Positions 51,091 to 60,370 of a DNA stretch of 62,223 nt are shown here, piece by piece. The notes below the pieces were generated by a model. The model had not been told where the DNA came from and did no database searches. It saw only the letters and a list, made by a program, of their open reading frames with translations. Position 1 is the stretch's first letter, and every line of letters begins with the position of its first letter. The DNA comes from Bdellovibrionales bacterium (GTDB lineage: Bacteria > Bdellovibrionota > UBA1018 > CAIMNF01), in contig JAFEAO010000011.1 in the NCBI GenBank assembly GCA_018266375.1, positions 1-62,223 of the forward strand, read 5' to 3'. The position numbers and the translations under genes are program-made.

Positions 51091-51431
51091 AGCGACGTCC
51101 TTCTAGTCAGAAGATCGGTCAATTCCTTGATCTTTTCTTGAATCTGTTTTTTGTCTTTTGAGTGCAAGGCATCGCTTACACAGTGCTGTAGATGCCGTTC
51201 AAAGACGCTCACCTCAACGGAACGAAGCGCTGCCATCGTTGCTCGAAATTGAACGAGAATATCGACGCAATAGCGTCTTTCCTGAATCATCTTTTGAATG
51301 CCGCAAAGCTGACCTTCGATCCGATTTAGCCGTGGCAAAAACTCCGAATGGTCGGGGTGCTTTCCCTCGATTTCGCAGCATTGGTTCTTGTGGTTGATTT
51401 TGTCGGGCTTCTTTAACTTAGCAGTGCTCAT
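51087..51431 (-). CDS. csoR: CsoR-family copper-sensing repressor
   Basis: A 114-residue DUF156 protein. Cys55, His80 and Cys84 show the spacing of the Cu(I) site of CsoR (C-x24-H-x3-C). The core is [20 protein letters not shown]. The extra N-terminus (residues 1-28) is Lys/Cys-rich. Copper binding releases the repressor from a G/C-tract operator. The operator is visible in its own promoter spacer and the gene is the first of a csoR-copA unit. Confidence 0.95.
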   Translation of the reverse strand: MSTAKLKKPDKINHKNQCCEIEGKHPDHSEFLPRLNRIEGQLCGIQKMIQERRYCVDILVQFRATMAALRSVEVSVFERHLQHCVSDALHSKDKKQIQEKIKELTDLLTRRTSL

Positions 51432-51437
51432 GGGCTA

Positions 51438-51466
51438 AGTATACCCCCAGGGGGGTATATTGTCAA
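51438..51466 (-). promoter_or_regulatory. csoR-copA promoter with CsoR operator in the spacer
   Basis: On the minus strand: -35 TTGACA (51461-51466), a 17-base spacer, and -10 TATACT (51438-51443), near consensus. The spacer holds the palindrome TATACCCCC-TGGGGGTATA, a CsoR-type operator (about 51440-51459). Only six bases separate the -10 from the ATG, so the message is probably leaderless. The -35 overlaps the stop codon of the upstream gene. Confidence 0.85.
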
Positions 51467-52158
51467 GATCGAAGCCGCTTCAACCCCACTGCTAGCGCAA
51501 AACCATTAATGACTCCGAAAACCCAATATCCTACGAAGGGTCGCAAATCCTCGGATGCGACCTGAACGAAAAAAACGGGGAATTGAGATGCCGCAAGAAT
51601 TGAAAATAAAATAAGAGCCGATTTTTGATCAACCGCTTTAACGGCTTTTCGAATCGAAACGAGTCCGATCGCTGATGCGATGAACGCGAAAAGAAACCCG
51701 CAGAACCCCATACAAAGACTCATGCCGCCGACATCCATCAAGCGTTCAGTGAGTGGGCTCAAGGGATTCCATTCATAAGATGAACTTAAAAAGACGAAAC
51801 TCGGGCAAATCAAGATTTCCGCAATGGTCGCAACAGTCGAAACTAGGAACATCCGGGCAATCACAAAGGGGCCAAAAAGTCCCGAGACCATGAGCCTTGG
51901 CTGCGGCTTAAAATAAAACGCAAACCCAAGTAAAAAATAAAGCACCCAAAAGCCTGCGGTGATATTCCAGATCCAATTCATCTCTCCGCGAAAAGAGATC
52001 CAAAAAGGGAACCCGACCAGGGTCGATAATGCGATCGTACTCGTCAGGATCTTTAAGATCCGTTTTGACCGGGGTTCCTTTTCTTCGCGAAGCGCACCTT
52101 GAATGGCTCGGAGAACTTGATCTTGCACGTTAGAGCGTGGTTGTTGCACGGAGTTCAT
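51463..52158 (-). CDS. Membrane protein paired with the ECF sigma factor, putative anti-sigma
   Basis: A 231-residue protein with a cytoplasmic N-terminus of about 35 residues and about six membrane helices (ILTSTIALSTLVGFPFWIS, AGFWVLYFLLGFAFYF, SLCMGFCGFLFAFIASAIGL). It overlaps the sigma gene by four bases, the arrangement of cytoplasmic-domain/membrane anti-sigma factors. No ZAS zinc motif is seen, so the role is inferred from position. Its TGA stop is part of the csoR -35 element. Confidence 0.65.
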   Translation of the reverse strand: MNSVQQPRSNVQDQVLRAIQGALREEKEPRSKRILKILTSTIALSTLVGFPFWISFRGEMNWIWNITAGFWVLYFLLGFAFYFKPQPRLMVSGLFGPFVIARMFLVSTVATIAEILICPSFVFLSSSYEWNPLSPLTERLMDVGGMSLCMGFCGFLFAFIASAIGLVSIRKAVKAVDQKSALILFSILAASQFPVFFVQVASEDLRPFVGYWVFGVINGFALAVGLKRLRS

Positions 52159-52763
52159 CGTTTCTTTTCCTCCGTCCTTGCTCCTTCGGTGACGAGAGCT
52201 TGATCATAGAGCTTACGGATCTCTCGTCGCGCGCGGGAAACAAGTTGTCGCGCCGAAGCGTCGCTGATTTTCATCACTTCAGCGATTTCTTTCGATTCCA
52301 GTTCCTCCCAATCTGCGAGCAGCAAAGCCGTTCTTTGCGATTCAGATAAAAACCGAAGAAGTGCCTCCACTTGATGAAATCGCTCTTTAACGAGCAGGCG
52401 GTCTTCGCTGTTTGATTCCTCGCTGGAGCGATTCGGATCTATTTCTTCACGAACCGACTTTTCATAAGAAGAACCAACCTCATCCCGTAACGTGTTTAAG
52501 GCAATCGTATAAAACCAAGTGGAGAAGCGATGGGTTGGATCAAAAGACTTTCGAGCGGAATGCACCTTAAGCCAGGTTTTTTGATAGATCTCTTCTGTCA
52601 AATGAGTTTGTTTTTGACTCAAACGATAGCGCAAAAACGATCCGAGCTTGGACGAGTAACGCTCAAACAGAGTGCTAAATGCCTGTTCGTTTCCATACGC
52701 GTAAGAAACCATTAAATCATTATCGCTAGGCTCTGTACTCTTGTCGCAAAGCTCTGTGCCCAT
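52155..52763 (-). CDS. ECF-type RNA polymerase sigma factor
   Basis: A 202-residue sigma-70 family protein. Region 2 is seen in LMVSYAYGNEQAFSTLFERY and FSTWFYTIALNTLRDEV, and region 4 in RTALLLADWEELESKEIAEV and ASARQLVSRARREIRKLYD. It directs RNA polymerase to stress promoters. Co-transcribed with the membrane protein that follows. Its position between CopA/CsoR and CusCBA suggests a metal or envelope-stress signal. Confidence 0.88.
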   Translation of the reverse strand: MGTELCDKSTEPSDNDLMVSYAYGNEQAFSTLFERYSSKLGSFLRYRLSQKQTHLTEEIYQKTWLKVHSARKSFDPTHRFSTWFYTIALNTLRDEVGSSYEKSVREEIDPNRSSEESNSEDRLLVKERFHQVEALLRFLSESQRTALLLADWEELESKEIAEVMKISDASARQLVSRARREIRKLYDQALVTEGARTEEKKR

Positions 52764-52809
52764 GCTCTCCTTTATAACCTGATACGATCCATTCGTCGAT
52801 ATGTGACAC

Positions 52810-55800
52810 TCAAGAAGGAGGAGCGACTTTCATCTCGCGCGACTTCCAGAGGTAGAACAATACGGGATAAATCAGGAGTTCAAGCACGAATGAAGTCACC
52901 AAGCCTCCGATCATCGGAGCCGCGATACGCTTCATGACATCTGCCCCCGCACCGGAAGACCAAAGAATGGGGGTTAGGCCCAAGAGCAGCGCGCAAACCG
53001 TCATCATTTTTGGACGGATTCGATGTACGGCGCCTTCGACAATTCCTCGAGTCAGGTCTTGCAGTGAATTCATTTCGCCGCGCTTGATCCGATCCTGATA
53101 AGCGAGATCCAGATACATCAGCATGAACACGCCTGTTTCGGCGTCGAGTCCCAAAAGCGCGATCATTCCGACCCAGGTGGCAATTGAACTGTGATAGCCC
53201 AAAGCCACCATGAACCAAACAGCACCGATCAATGAAAACGGAACGGCAAGGAGCACGATCCCCGTTTTGATCCAAGACCCGGTATTGAAATGGAGGAGCA
53301 AGACGATGAGGAGCAAGGTGATGGGAACGACGATTTTCAGTCGCTCGCTCACGCGCTGCATGTTCTCGAATTGCCCACTCCAAGCCAAAAAGTAGCCTTG
53401 AGGCAGCTTTACCTCGCTTGAGACCTTTTGTTTTGCATCATGAACAAAGTTTCCAACGTCTCGCGAAGGATCGACATCAACGAAAACATAACCCACGGGA
53501 AGTGCGTTTTCGTTTCGAATCATACTTGGGCCCTGACGTACCCGAACGTCAGCGATATTGGAAAGGGGCATCGTCGCTCCCGACGGTGCCGAGATCAGCA
53601 CGCGCTTTAAGGATTCGATGTCCTGACGGGAATCCCGATCAAGCCTCACTTGAATCGGGTATCGTTCGCGACCATTTAGGGTGACCGATACGTTCTCGCC
53701 CCCAATCGCAGCCATGGCTTGATCTTGAGCATCGGCGAGACTGAGTCCGTAAACCGCCAATTCATCGCGGTTGAAATCAACATCCACAAAAGTACCGCTA
53801 CCGACGCGTTCAGCGATCACGCTTCGCGCGCCTAAAACGGATTTGATGGACCTTTCAACGTTTTGCGCGATTTTTTCGATCTGATCGAGGTCTGCGCCAG
53901 AAACCTTCACGCCGATCGTGCTTCGAATCCCGGTCGAGAGCATGTCGATTCGGTTTTTAATCGGCATGGTCCAAATATTGGGCATACCGGGATAAACGAG
54001 TTTCTGATTCATCTCATTGATCAAATCCTCTTCGTTGATCGTCGCACTCCAAAGGGGAATCCCCGCGATGCTCACTCTCTTTTTTCGCCATTCGGACTTC
54101 GGTTTCAGCTGGATCGCCGTCTCAACCATCGAAAATGGCGCCGTGTCGGTCGAGGTGTCTGCGCGTCCGGCTTTACCATATACGGTATCGACCTCGGGGA
54201 AGGATTTAAGGATTCGACCCTGGGATTCCAGTATTCGCCTGGCTTCGGTGACGGAAAGACCCGGCAACGTGGTCGGCATATAGAGCAAGCTCCCTTCGTG
54301 AAGGGTCGGCATAAACTCGGATCCGAGCAGATAATATCCGGGCACTGTTGATAAGGTGAGAGCTCCGGCAGCGAGTAAAGTTTTTTTCCAATGCTTGAGC
54401 GTCCATCGAACGACCGGCTCGTAGATTTGATAGAGCTTCCGGCTGATTGGGTGTTGATGTTCCTCGTAGTAGCGTCCGACAAACAGGGTGTTTGCCATAC
54501 GGTTGAACCACGGCTTTTTGAATTTGAACGGGTCTGCTCTTGAAAACAGCATTCGAAGTGCCGGATCGAGCGTGATAGCAAGGAGCGCCGCTATTGCCAT
54601 GGTGAAGTTTTTCGAGAACGCGAGCGGCTTGAAGAGGCGTCCTTCTTGATCAACTAAAGCAAAAATAGGCAAAAACGCGATCGCGATCACCAAGAGCGAA
54701 AAGAAAACGGAAGGACCGACCTCAAGCAATGCTTCCAGTCTGACTGAATAAAAACTTCCTTTTCTTCCATCCGCATCCCAGCGCTGAATCTTGCGATAGG
54801 CATTCTCTACCTCGACTATCGCACCATCGACCAAAACCCCGATCGATATCGCGATCCCAGCAAGCGACATAATGTTCGAACTGAGCCCGCTGAAATAAAG
54901 CGGAATAAAAGCGAGCAATACCGAGATCGGAATCGTGACGATGGGGATGATCGCGGATGGAACGTGCCAAAGAAAAATCAAGATCACGAAGCTGACGATC
55001 AGCATTTCTTCAAAAAGCGTATGCTTGAGCGTACCGATCGCGCGATGAATGAGGTCCGAACGATCGTAGACTGGGACAATTTTTACTCCAGGGGGGAGGC
55101 CTGGTTTCAATTCTTCGATTCGTTCTTTTACTCGTTCGATTACTTTTGGCGTATCCTCGCCTTGGCGCATGACGATGATCCCGCTCACGGCATCGCCCTC
55201 GCCGTTGTAATCTCCGATACCCCGACGCATTTCAGGGCCCCATGACACGTTGGCAACTTCTTTGACTAAAATCGAAGAACGCGTGCGTTTATCGAAGCTA
55301 ACGACCGCGTTTTCGATCTCGGTCAAGTCTTTCACGAGTCCACGGCTTCTGACCATACTCTCTTGCCCGGAGAACTCGAGCACGCGTCCTCCGCTCTCTT
55401 GGTTCGACCCACGGACCGCGTTTCTCACTTCTTCAAAGGTGATATGGAATACTTGTAACTTTGCGGGATCGACCTGTACCTGAATCTGCTTTTGAAATCC
55501 CCCGATAGACGCCACTTCAGCAACTCCTGGAACGGCTTGGAGCTGGAACTTTAAGGTCCAATCCTGAAGCGTACGCAGGTCGGATGAGTCCAGTTTTCCT
55601 GATTCATCTTTTAGCGCATACTGGTAGACCCATCCTACGCTTGTCGCATCGGGACCGAGCTCCGTCTTTACTCCCGAAGGAAGAGACGGAGCGATTCTAC
55701 TCAGATATTCAAGAACTCGACTTCGTGCCCAGTAAAGATCCGTTCCGTCTTCAAAAATTACGTAAACATACGAAAATCCAAAGTCGCTTAAGCCGCGAAT

Positions 55801-56043
55801 AGTCTTAACTTTCGGGGTACCTAACAGGCCCGAGATGATCGGATAAGTGACTTGGTTTTCAAGCAAGTCTGGTGATCGATCCCATTTTGAATAGATGATG
55901 ACCTGGGTATCCGAGAGATCTGGAATCGCGTCGATCGGAATATTTTTGAGTGAGTAAACACCCGCAAAAGCCGTCATCATCGTGAGCAAAATGACAAAGA
56001 ATCGATTGTGGGCCGAGAACTCGATGATTTTTTTAATCAGCAT
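52810..56043 (-). CDS. cusA: CusA/CzcA-type heavy-metal RND efflux pump
   Basis: A 1077-residue inner-membrane proton antiporter. The RND family shows AHNRFFVILLTMMTAFAGVY at the start, VLVDGAIVEVENAYRKIQ in helix 4 and MIALLGLDAETGVFMLMYLD in helix 10. The periplasmic RIDMLSTGIRSTIGVKV matches the Met-containing segment of Cu(I)/Ag(I) CusA pumps. Two bases separate it from the adaptor gene. Cytosolic or periplasmic copper or silver is the most likely substrate. Confidence 0.94.
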   Translation of the reverse strand: MLIKKIIEFSAHNRFFVILLTMMTAFAGVYSLKNIPIDAIPDLSDTQVIIYSKWDRSPDLLENQVTYPIISGLLGTPKVKTIRGLSDFGFSYVYVIFEDGTDLYWARSRVLEYLSRIAPSLPSGVKTELGPDATSVGWVYQYALKDESGKLDSSDLRTLQDWTLKFQLQAVPGVAEVASIGGFQKQIQVQVDPAKLQVFHITFEEVRNAVRGSNQESGGRVLEFSGQESMVRSRGLVKDLTEIENAVVSFDKRTRSSILVKEVANVSWGPEMRRGIGDYNGEGDAVSGIIVMRQGEDTPKVIERVKERIEELKPGLPPGVKIVPVYDRSDLIHRAIGTLKHTLFEEMLIVSFVILIFLWHVPSAIIPIVTIPISVLLAFIPLYFSGLSSNIMSLAGIAISIGVLVDGAIVEVENAYRKIQRWDADGRKGSFYSVRLEALLEVGPSVFFSLLVIAIAFLPIFALVDQEGRLFKPLAFSKNFTMAIAALLAITLDPALRMLFSRADPFKFKKPWFNRMANTLFVGRYYEEHQHPISRKLYQIYEPVVRWTLKHWKKTLLAAGALTLSTVPGYYLLGSEFMPTLHEGSLLYMPTTLPGLSVTEARRILESQGRILKSFPEVDTVYGKAGRADTSTDTAPFSMVETAIQLKPKSEWRKKRVSIAGIPLWSATINEEDLINEMNQKLVYPGMPNIWTMPIKNRIDMLSTGIRSTIGVKVSGADLDQIEKIAQNVERSIKSVLGARSVIAERVGSGTFVDVDFNRDELAVYGLSLADAQDQAMAAIGGENVSVTLNGRERYPIQVRLDRDSRQDIESLKRVLISAPSGATMPLSNIADVRVRQGPSMIRNENALPVGYVFVDVDPSRDVGNFVHDAKQKVSSEVKLPQGYFLAWSGQFENMQRVSERLKIVVPITLLLIVLLLHFNTGSWIKTGIVLLAVPFSLIGAVWFMVALGYHSSIATWVGMIALLGLDAETGVFMLMYLDLAYQDRIKRGEMNSLQDLTRGIVEGAVHRIRPKMMTVCALLLGLTPILWSSGAGADVMKRIAAPMIGGLVTSFVLELLIYPVLFYLWKSREMKVAPPS

Positions 56044-56045
56044 TC

Positions 56046-57077
56046 TTAATCCCCGCGATCATCGCCATTAAATTGAATGCGAGACTCCGAATCCAGAAGG
56101 AAGTTCGGGCCACTGGAGATCTTTTCGCCTTCAGTCAGTCCGGATTTTACCTCGAAGCGACCATCAGCCTTGATACCGAGTTTCACGATCCTGGGCTTGA
56201 AGCCGCCGTTTCCATCCGAGAGGTAGACTAAATCGTGGTCGCCAGTCCGAAGCACAGCCGATTCAGGAATGGAGAGAGCGTCGGGGATTTTCACCCTGAG
56301 CTTGCCAACGAGCGAAGCCTCGGTGCGTAGACGAAGATCAGAGGTACCTGAAACGGCGCCATCGACGCGTACTGTTCGAGTCATTGGATCCAAGATCGAA
56401 TCGACGAACGTAACCCGCCCACGCAGTGTTTTGCCGGGCACACTCGGACTTTCCGCTTCGAACTCCATTCCCGGCTTGATAAAAACGAGATCCTGTTCGA
56501 ATGCCTGAAACGATACCCGAGAACCACCTACGACTCGCCCAGGCACCCGAGCGGTCGCGGTCATGTCCATCTTCATCGCCTCGACCTCGCTTGTGCCGGT
56601 GAGTTTCAATTGTTCCGGGGTGAGGCGAAAAGCACCTCTGCCCGTCTTCATACCGTCATCGGATGTGCCCTCGGTGGGTTCCTCCTCGTAAACCGGAACG
56701 TAATCCATGCCCATGCTGTCTTTCATCGGATGATCCGAATGAATACCGGGGTCCATGGGGTTTCGGTAGAATTTGATTTTTCGTTCTGTCTTGGTTGCCA
56801 CAGGCATTCCCGCCGGCGCTGTCGAATCAGGAAGCCTTTCAAGTTTCATGTGACAAATTGGACAGTCGCCCGGGTGATCGAAGTGCGCCTTGGGGTGCAT
56901 CGGACAACGATAGATTTCCTTTTTCTGTTCGGTTTCACCGGGAATATTCGATGTGGCGCCTGACTGACCTGCCTGTGGAGGTGAGCTCTTATTGCATGCT
57001 ACAAAAATTAAACTCCCGAGACTCAGAAACGTGCCTAAAAATCCTAATTTTCGGTTTAAGTTGGAATTCAATTTCAT
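56046..57077 (-). CDS. cusB: RND periplasmic adaptor (CusB-like) with metal-binding domains
   Basis: A 343-residue membrane-fusion protein, apparently lipidated (lipobox IFVAC near residue 27). Two heavy-metal-binding modules occur at the N-terminus: YRCPMHPKAHFDHPGDCPIC, then FYRNPMDPGIHSDHP with MKDSMGMDYVPVY, the latter being the CusB signature. The C-terminal half carries the barrel and membrane-proximal domains. It is shorter than CusB, with the hairpin region reduced. It overlaps the TolC-like gene upstream by four bases. Confidence 0.92.
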   Translation of the reverse strand: MKLNSNLNRKLGFLGTFLSLGSLIFVACNKSSPPQAGQSGATSNIPGETEQKKEIYRCPMHPKAHFDHPGDCPICHMKLERLPDSTAPAGMPVATKTERKIKFYRNPMDPGIHSDHPMKDSMGMDYVPVYEEEPTEGTSDDGMKTGRGAFRLTPEQLKLTGTSEVEAMKMDMTATARVPGRVVGGSRVSFQAFEQDLVFIKPGMEFEAESPSVPGKTLRGRVTFVDSILDPMTRTVRVDGAVSGTSDLRLRTEASLVGKLRVKIPDALSIPESAVLRTGDHDLVYLSDGNGGFKPRIVKLGIKADGRFEVKSGLTEGEKISSGPNFLLDSESRIQFNGDDRGD

Positions 57078-58318
57078 GGTTGCGCCTTCTCTGGTACGGT
57101 TCCTTTCGCTAACAATCTTTGCAGTTTTGCGACCGACTTTTCGTAATCCACGCGAATCGCAACCTGAGCCAAGCGAAGCTGGACGAGAGATTCCATGGCC
57201 TCGCGATGCTCCCGTAGGCTTTCAGGATCGGATGGAACAAGCCCATGAGCGATCTTGCCTCGTTTTTCAGCCTGCGGAATAATTTTGGTGTCGTAGTTCG
57301 TTAGCTGTGCACGAAGACTTTCGGCGCGAACACGGGATTCGAAAACGTCTTGTTGCAGATCAAGCCGGACCTTTTCCAGCTGGAATGCGGCTGTTTGAGC
57401 GCGTGCATGGGCGGCGGAAACTTTTCCTTTCGCTTCCCAGAAAAACAAAAATGGCAAAGTCACACCGACCATGACTTCACTGTAATTTGACATCAGACCG
57501 TCGAAACGCTTCGCGCTTCGGTATTGAAGGGATAAGTCGGGTAGCCATAGCGAACGAGACCCGCTCAACGCCTTGTCAGCAGCCGCTTTAGCGTACTCGG
57601 CTGATTGAAGTTCAGGATGAGAGGGGGAGAGAGTCTGGTCCTTGGGTAGCGACGACGGAGCCGGATCTTCGAGCTTGGCAATGCTTTGGTCAGGAGAAAG
57701 CCCCATCACGATGTTCAATTTCCCCTGGCCAACCCGTTCGCTTTCGTGTGCGGCAATCAAGTCGTTTTCAATCAGGGCGGTTTCAGTTTGAGCCCAAAGT
57801 CGATGGGCTTGCACGATTCGATCGGAGAGTGCGCTTGCTCGTAGGCGTTTAGAGTGATCTTCGAAGATTTTCTTCTTTTCTTCGAGGAGCTCAATTTTCT
57901 TTCTAATACCGTAAAGTTCAAAATAAACTTCCTTCGCCTCGGCGGTGATTTCTAAAATTCGAGCCTCTAAGCGCGAGCCAGCAGCCCGGGCCTCGAGACT
58001 TTTTTCCTTCGATTCCGCGGTTAATTTGGTGGGAAATGGGATCATTTGTCGAACGCCGATAGAGTTCTCCATCTGCCCACTGGAGCTAAGGGGTTGCATG
58101 CCCATGGCACCTACGAAAAGCTCGGGCGGGGGAATCGATGGAGCAGCAGAGCTTTGAGCTTGCGCCGCTTCCGCACTGGATCTCGTAGCGCCTAATTCGG
58201 GATTTTTTTGGATCGCTGAATCAATCACCTGGGACAAGGTCAAGAGAGGCTCGCCCGCCAGAGCGGCCGGTACCGATATCAAACAGTATAGAGCCAAGGC
58301 GGCCACAAATTTGTGCAT
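57074..58318 (-). CDS. cusC: TolC-family outer-membrane channel (CusC-like)
   Basis: A 414-residue outer-membrane protein from the ATG at 58318, where a signal peptide begins (HKFVAALALYCLISVPAALA); the frame can extend to 58396. Long coiled-coil helices (EITAEAKEVYFELYGIRKKI, EVMVGVTLPFLFFWEAKGKV) with the repeated TolC layout. Forms the exit duct for the CusA/CusB pump. Second gene after PepSY in the metal operon. Confidence 0.9.
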   Translation of the reverse strand: MHKFVAALALYCLISVPAALAGEPLLTLSQVIDSAIQKNPELGATRSSAEAAQAQSSAAPSIPPPELFVGAMGMQPLSSSGQMENSIGVRQMIPFPTKLTAESKEKSLEARAAGSRLEARILEITAEAKEVYFELYGIRKKIELLEEKKKIFEDHSKRLRASALSDRIVQAHRLWAQTETALIENDLIAAHESERVGQGKLNIVMGLSPDQSIAKLEDPAPSSLPKDQTLSPSHPELQSAEYAKAAADKALSGSRSLWLPDLSLQYRSAKRFDGLMSNYSEVMVGVTLPFLFFWEAKGKVSAAHARAQTAAFQLEKVRLDLQQDVFESRVRAESLRAQLTNYDTKIIPQAEKRGKIAHGLVPSDPESLREHREAMESLVQLRLAQVAIRVDYEKSVAKLQRLLAKGTVPEKAQP

Positions 58319-58405
58319 CACAACAGGTGATACGAATGGCCCTTGAATTTGTGACAATGCCGAAACCAGATCATCGAGCAGGATGACCCTTTCCATTTCC
58401 TTTGC

Positions 58406-58672
58406 TTACTTCTTCTTCACGATGCTTCCGTCCACGGGATTGAAATAAATCTCAACATCGTTGCCGTCTTTGTCGGTTCCGTAGATTTCGTAACAAGTTC
58501 CGGGCTGCTTGAATTTACGAATCTTATATCCTTCGGCCTTTTTCTGTTTTTTGAACTCCTCTATGCTCATCCATTTGCTTTTGGGTTCGTCAGTACAGTT
58601 CTTGGCCGCATGGGCCAATCCACCGGTCAAAAGCATTGTACTTGTCATGAGTGTCGCAATCAGGGTTTTCAT
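58406..58672 (-). CDS. Small periplasmic PepSY-domain protein
   Basis: An 88-residue protein with a signal peptide (LIATLMTSTMLLTGGLAHA). The mature 65 residues form one PepSY-like domain (WMSIEEFKKQKKAEGYKIRK, VEIYFNPVDGSIVKKK) with two Cys residues able to form a disulphide. PepSY domains bind peptides or modulate metal sensors and ferric reductases. Leads the CusCBA operon; strong GGAGG ribosome binding site. Its promoter lies opposite that of the cytochrome b gene. Confidence 0.85.
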   Translation of the reverse strand: MKTLIATLMTSTMLLTGGLAHAAKNCTDEPKSKWMSIEEFKKQKKAEGYKIRKFKQPGTCYEIYGTDKDGNDVEIYFNPVDGSIVKKK

Positions 58673-58699
58673 ATCTCATACCTCCATTAGGTGAGTTGT

Positions 58700-58752
58700 C
58701 AGGAACGAGATTGTTCCTGTTCTTTATACTGAACATTCTTTTCATTTTTCAA
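58700..58752 (-). promoter_or_regulatory. Promoter and palindrome of the PepSY-CusCBA operon
   Basis: Minus-strand -35 TTGAAA (58747-58752), an 18-base spacer and -10 TATAAA (58723-58728). Just downstream, CAGGAAC-N6-GTTCCTG (58700-58719) is a perfect 7-bp inverted repeat overlapping the start of transcription, a good repressor site. Confidence 0.6.
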
Positions 58753-58864
58753 AGTGGGCAAATGTTCTAAGCGACTGAAATTAGAAGGGATACAGCATTT
58801 GCCCTATGGTCAAAGGCCATCTCAATGCACAAAATAAAGACTAGAAAAAAGGAGGATTCTGTAT

Positions 58865-59614
58865 ATGAAAAAATTCAAAGTATATGACTTGCCGACAAGA
58901 GTATTCCATTGGTTGTTTGCCAGTTTATTTCTGGGAGCTTTTTTTATCGCCAAAGTGATCAACGACGATTCTCCCAGCTACTCCTTTCATATGCTGATGG
59001 GTTTGGTCTTGGCCTTGGTCGTTTGTCTGCGCATCGTTTGGGGTTTTATAGGGAGTAGGTATGCAAGATTCTCATCATTTTCTTTGAAACCCAGTGCTCT
59101 TATCCAGTACTTCAAGCAATTGATCCGTGGTGGAACTGCCCGAACGTTTGGACTTAATCCCGCATCCAGTTGGGCAGCGATCATCATGATGGCATTAGCG
59201 CTTGGCCTTGCTACAACCGGCTATCTAATGACGACCGGCAACAAAGAAATCTTTGAAGATGCCCATGAACTTATGGCAACCACGTTTCTCATTGTAGCAA
59301 TCACTCATGTTGCCGGTGTGATCCTACACTCCATACGGTACAAAGATTGGATAGGCCTTTCGATGGTGAGTGGAAAAAAACAGGCCGTTGAGAAGCAAAC
59401 TGGAATTGAACGATCGCACCGTGGAGTAGCTCTTTTTTACCTTGCGATTGTTGGAGCATTTGTCTTTCTACTTGGCAGAAACTATAATGGTAACGCGCAA
59501 ACGCTTCATCTTTTTGGAAACACGCTTCAGCTTGGTGAATCCGTCGGACAAGAGTTTGGTAAAGATAGCCACCACAAGGACAAAAATAATGATGACGACA
59601 GTGATGAGGATTGA
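58865..59614 (+). CDS. Cytochrome b561-type membrane protein
   Basis: A 249-residue protein with four core membrane helices and haem-ligand His residues in VYDLPTRVFHWLFASL (His 15), SYSFHMLMGLVLALVVCLR, DAHELMATTFLIVAITHVAG and ILHSIRYKDW. This is the cytochrome b/b6-type N-terminal (COG3658) family, which moves electrons to periplasmic partners. The C-terminus is His/Asp-rich (SHHKDKNNDDDSDED), a possible metal-binding tail. Strong AAGGAGG ribosome binding site. Diverges from the PepSY gene. Confidence 0.88.
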   Translation: MKKFKVYDLPTRVFHWLFASLFLGAFFIAKVINDDSPSYSFHMLMGLVLALVVCLRIVWGFIGSRYARFSSFSLKPSALIQYFKQLIRGGTARTFGLNPASSWAAIIMMALALGLATTGYLMTTGNKEIFEDAHELMATTFLIVAITHVAGVILHSIRYKDWIGLSMVSGKKQAVEKQTGIERSHRGVALFYLAIVGAFVFLLGRNYNGNAQTLHLFGNTLQLGESVGQEFGKDSHHKDKNNDDDSDED

Positions 59615-60159
59615 GTCAGGTGGGTAGACTGGAAAGTAAAGAGCGGAGTTTTATCGTAGTCGTCTTGGTTGTGATCGTCGTCATGGTAACGATGGACATT
59701 GTTGGCGATGCGCAAGAAGGCGTTGGCTGGTGGCACTTGCTTGTGGAAGCTGCTATCGCATGTGCCGCGCTCGTCGGAATCTTCCTTCTACTGCGTGGTT
59801 CTTTCTCGCTCAAACGATCTCTAGCTGAGGAGCGAAAGCTCTCATTACGTTTTCAGACTGAGGCTGAGAACTGGAGATCGCAATCAAAGAAATACCTTGA
59901 TGGCTTAAGTCAGACCATCGACTCTCAACTAACGAATTGGAAGCTCACACAATCTGAAAAGGAAGTCGCGTTTTTACTTCTCAAAGGTTTGAGTTTGAAA
60001 GAGATCGCGGAAATCCGAAAAACCGCTGAGAAAACAGCGCGGACTCAGTCGATTTCGATCTACTCAAAAGCAGGGTTGGCCGGACGCTCGGAACTCGCCG
60101 CCTTTTTTCTGGAAGATTTGTTTCCACCTTCTCAGGAACCGCCCGCAGTTCAGCCGTAG
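59611..60159 (+). CDS. Membrane-anchored LuxR-type HTH regulator
   Basis: A 182-residue protein with two N-terminal membrane helices (SFIVVVLVVIVVMVTMDIVG and LLVEAAIACAALVGIFLLLR), a coiled segment, and a C-terminal LuxR/GerE HTH (LTQSEKEVAFLLLKGLSLKE, IAEIRKTAEKTARTQSISIY). The DNA-binding domain would be tethered at the inner face. The start is unclear: TTG 59611 overlaps the cytochrome stop; GTG 59620 is an alternative. It is coupled to the cytochrome b gene, so it may sense its redox state. Confidence 0.82.
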   Translation: MSQVGRLESKERSFIVVVLVVIVVMVTMDIVGDAQEGVGWWHLLVEAAIACAALVGIFLLLRGSFSLKRSLAEERKLSLRFQTEAENWRSQSKKYLDGLSQTIDSQLTNWKLTQSEKEVAFLLLKGLSLKEIAEIRKTAEKTARTQSISIYSKAGLAGRSELAAFFLEDLFPPSQEPPAVQP

Positions 60160-60370
60160 CCGAAGTCGAAGCACTGGAGAGGACCAGAACCGAATTACTA
60201 CGCACATCGGGTTTTGATGACGTTCAGAGTACGGCTAGAAAGGTGGTGGGATTAGGCTAAAACTGTCAAAAGTGCCTACCTTAGGGGATATATCACAGCT
60301 CCAAATATCAGCCTGGGATGGCTAAGATTTTCTCGTTTACTTTCAGTTCTAACTAAGTTAGAATCAAGGC

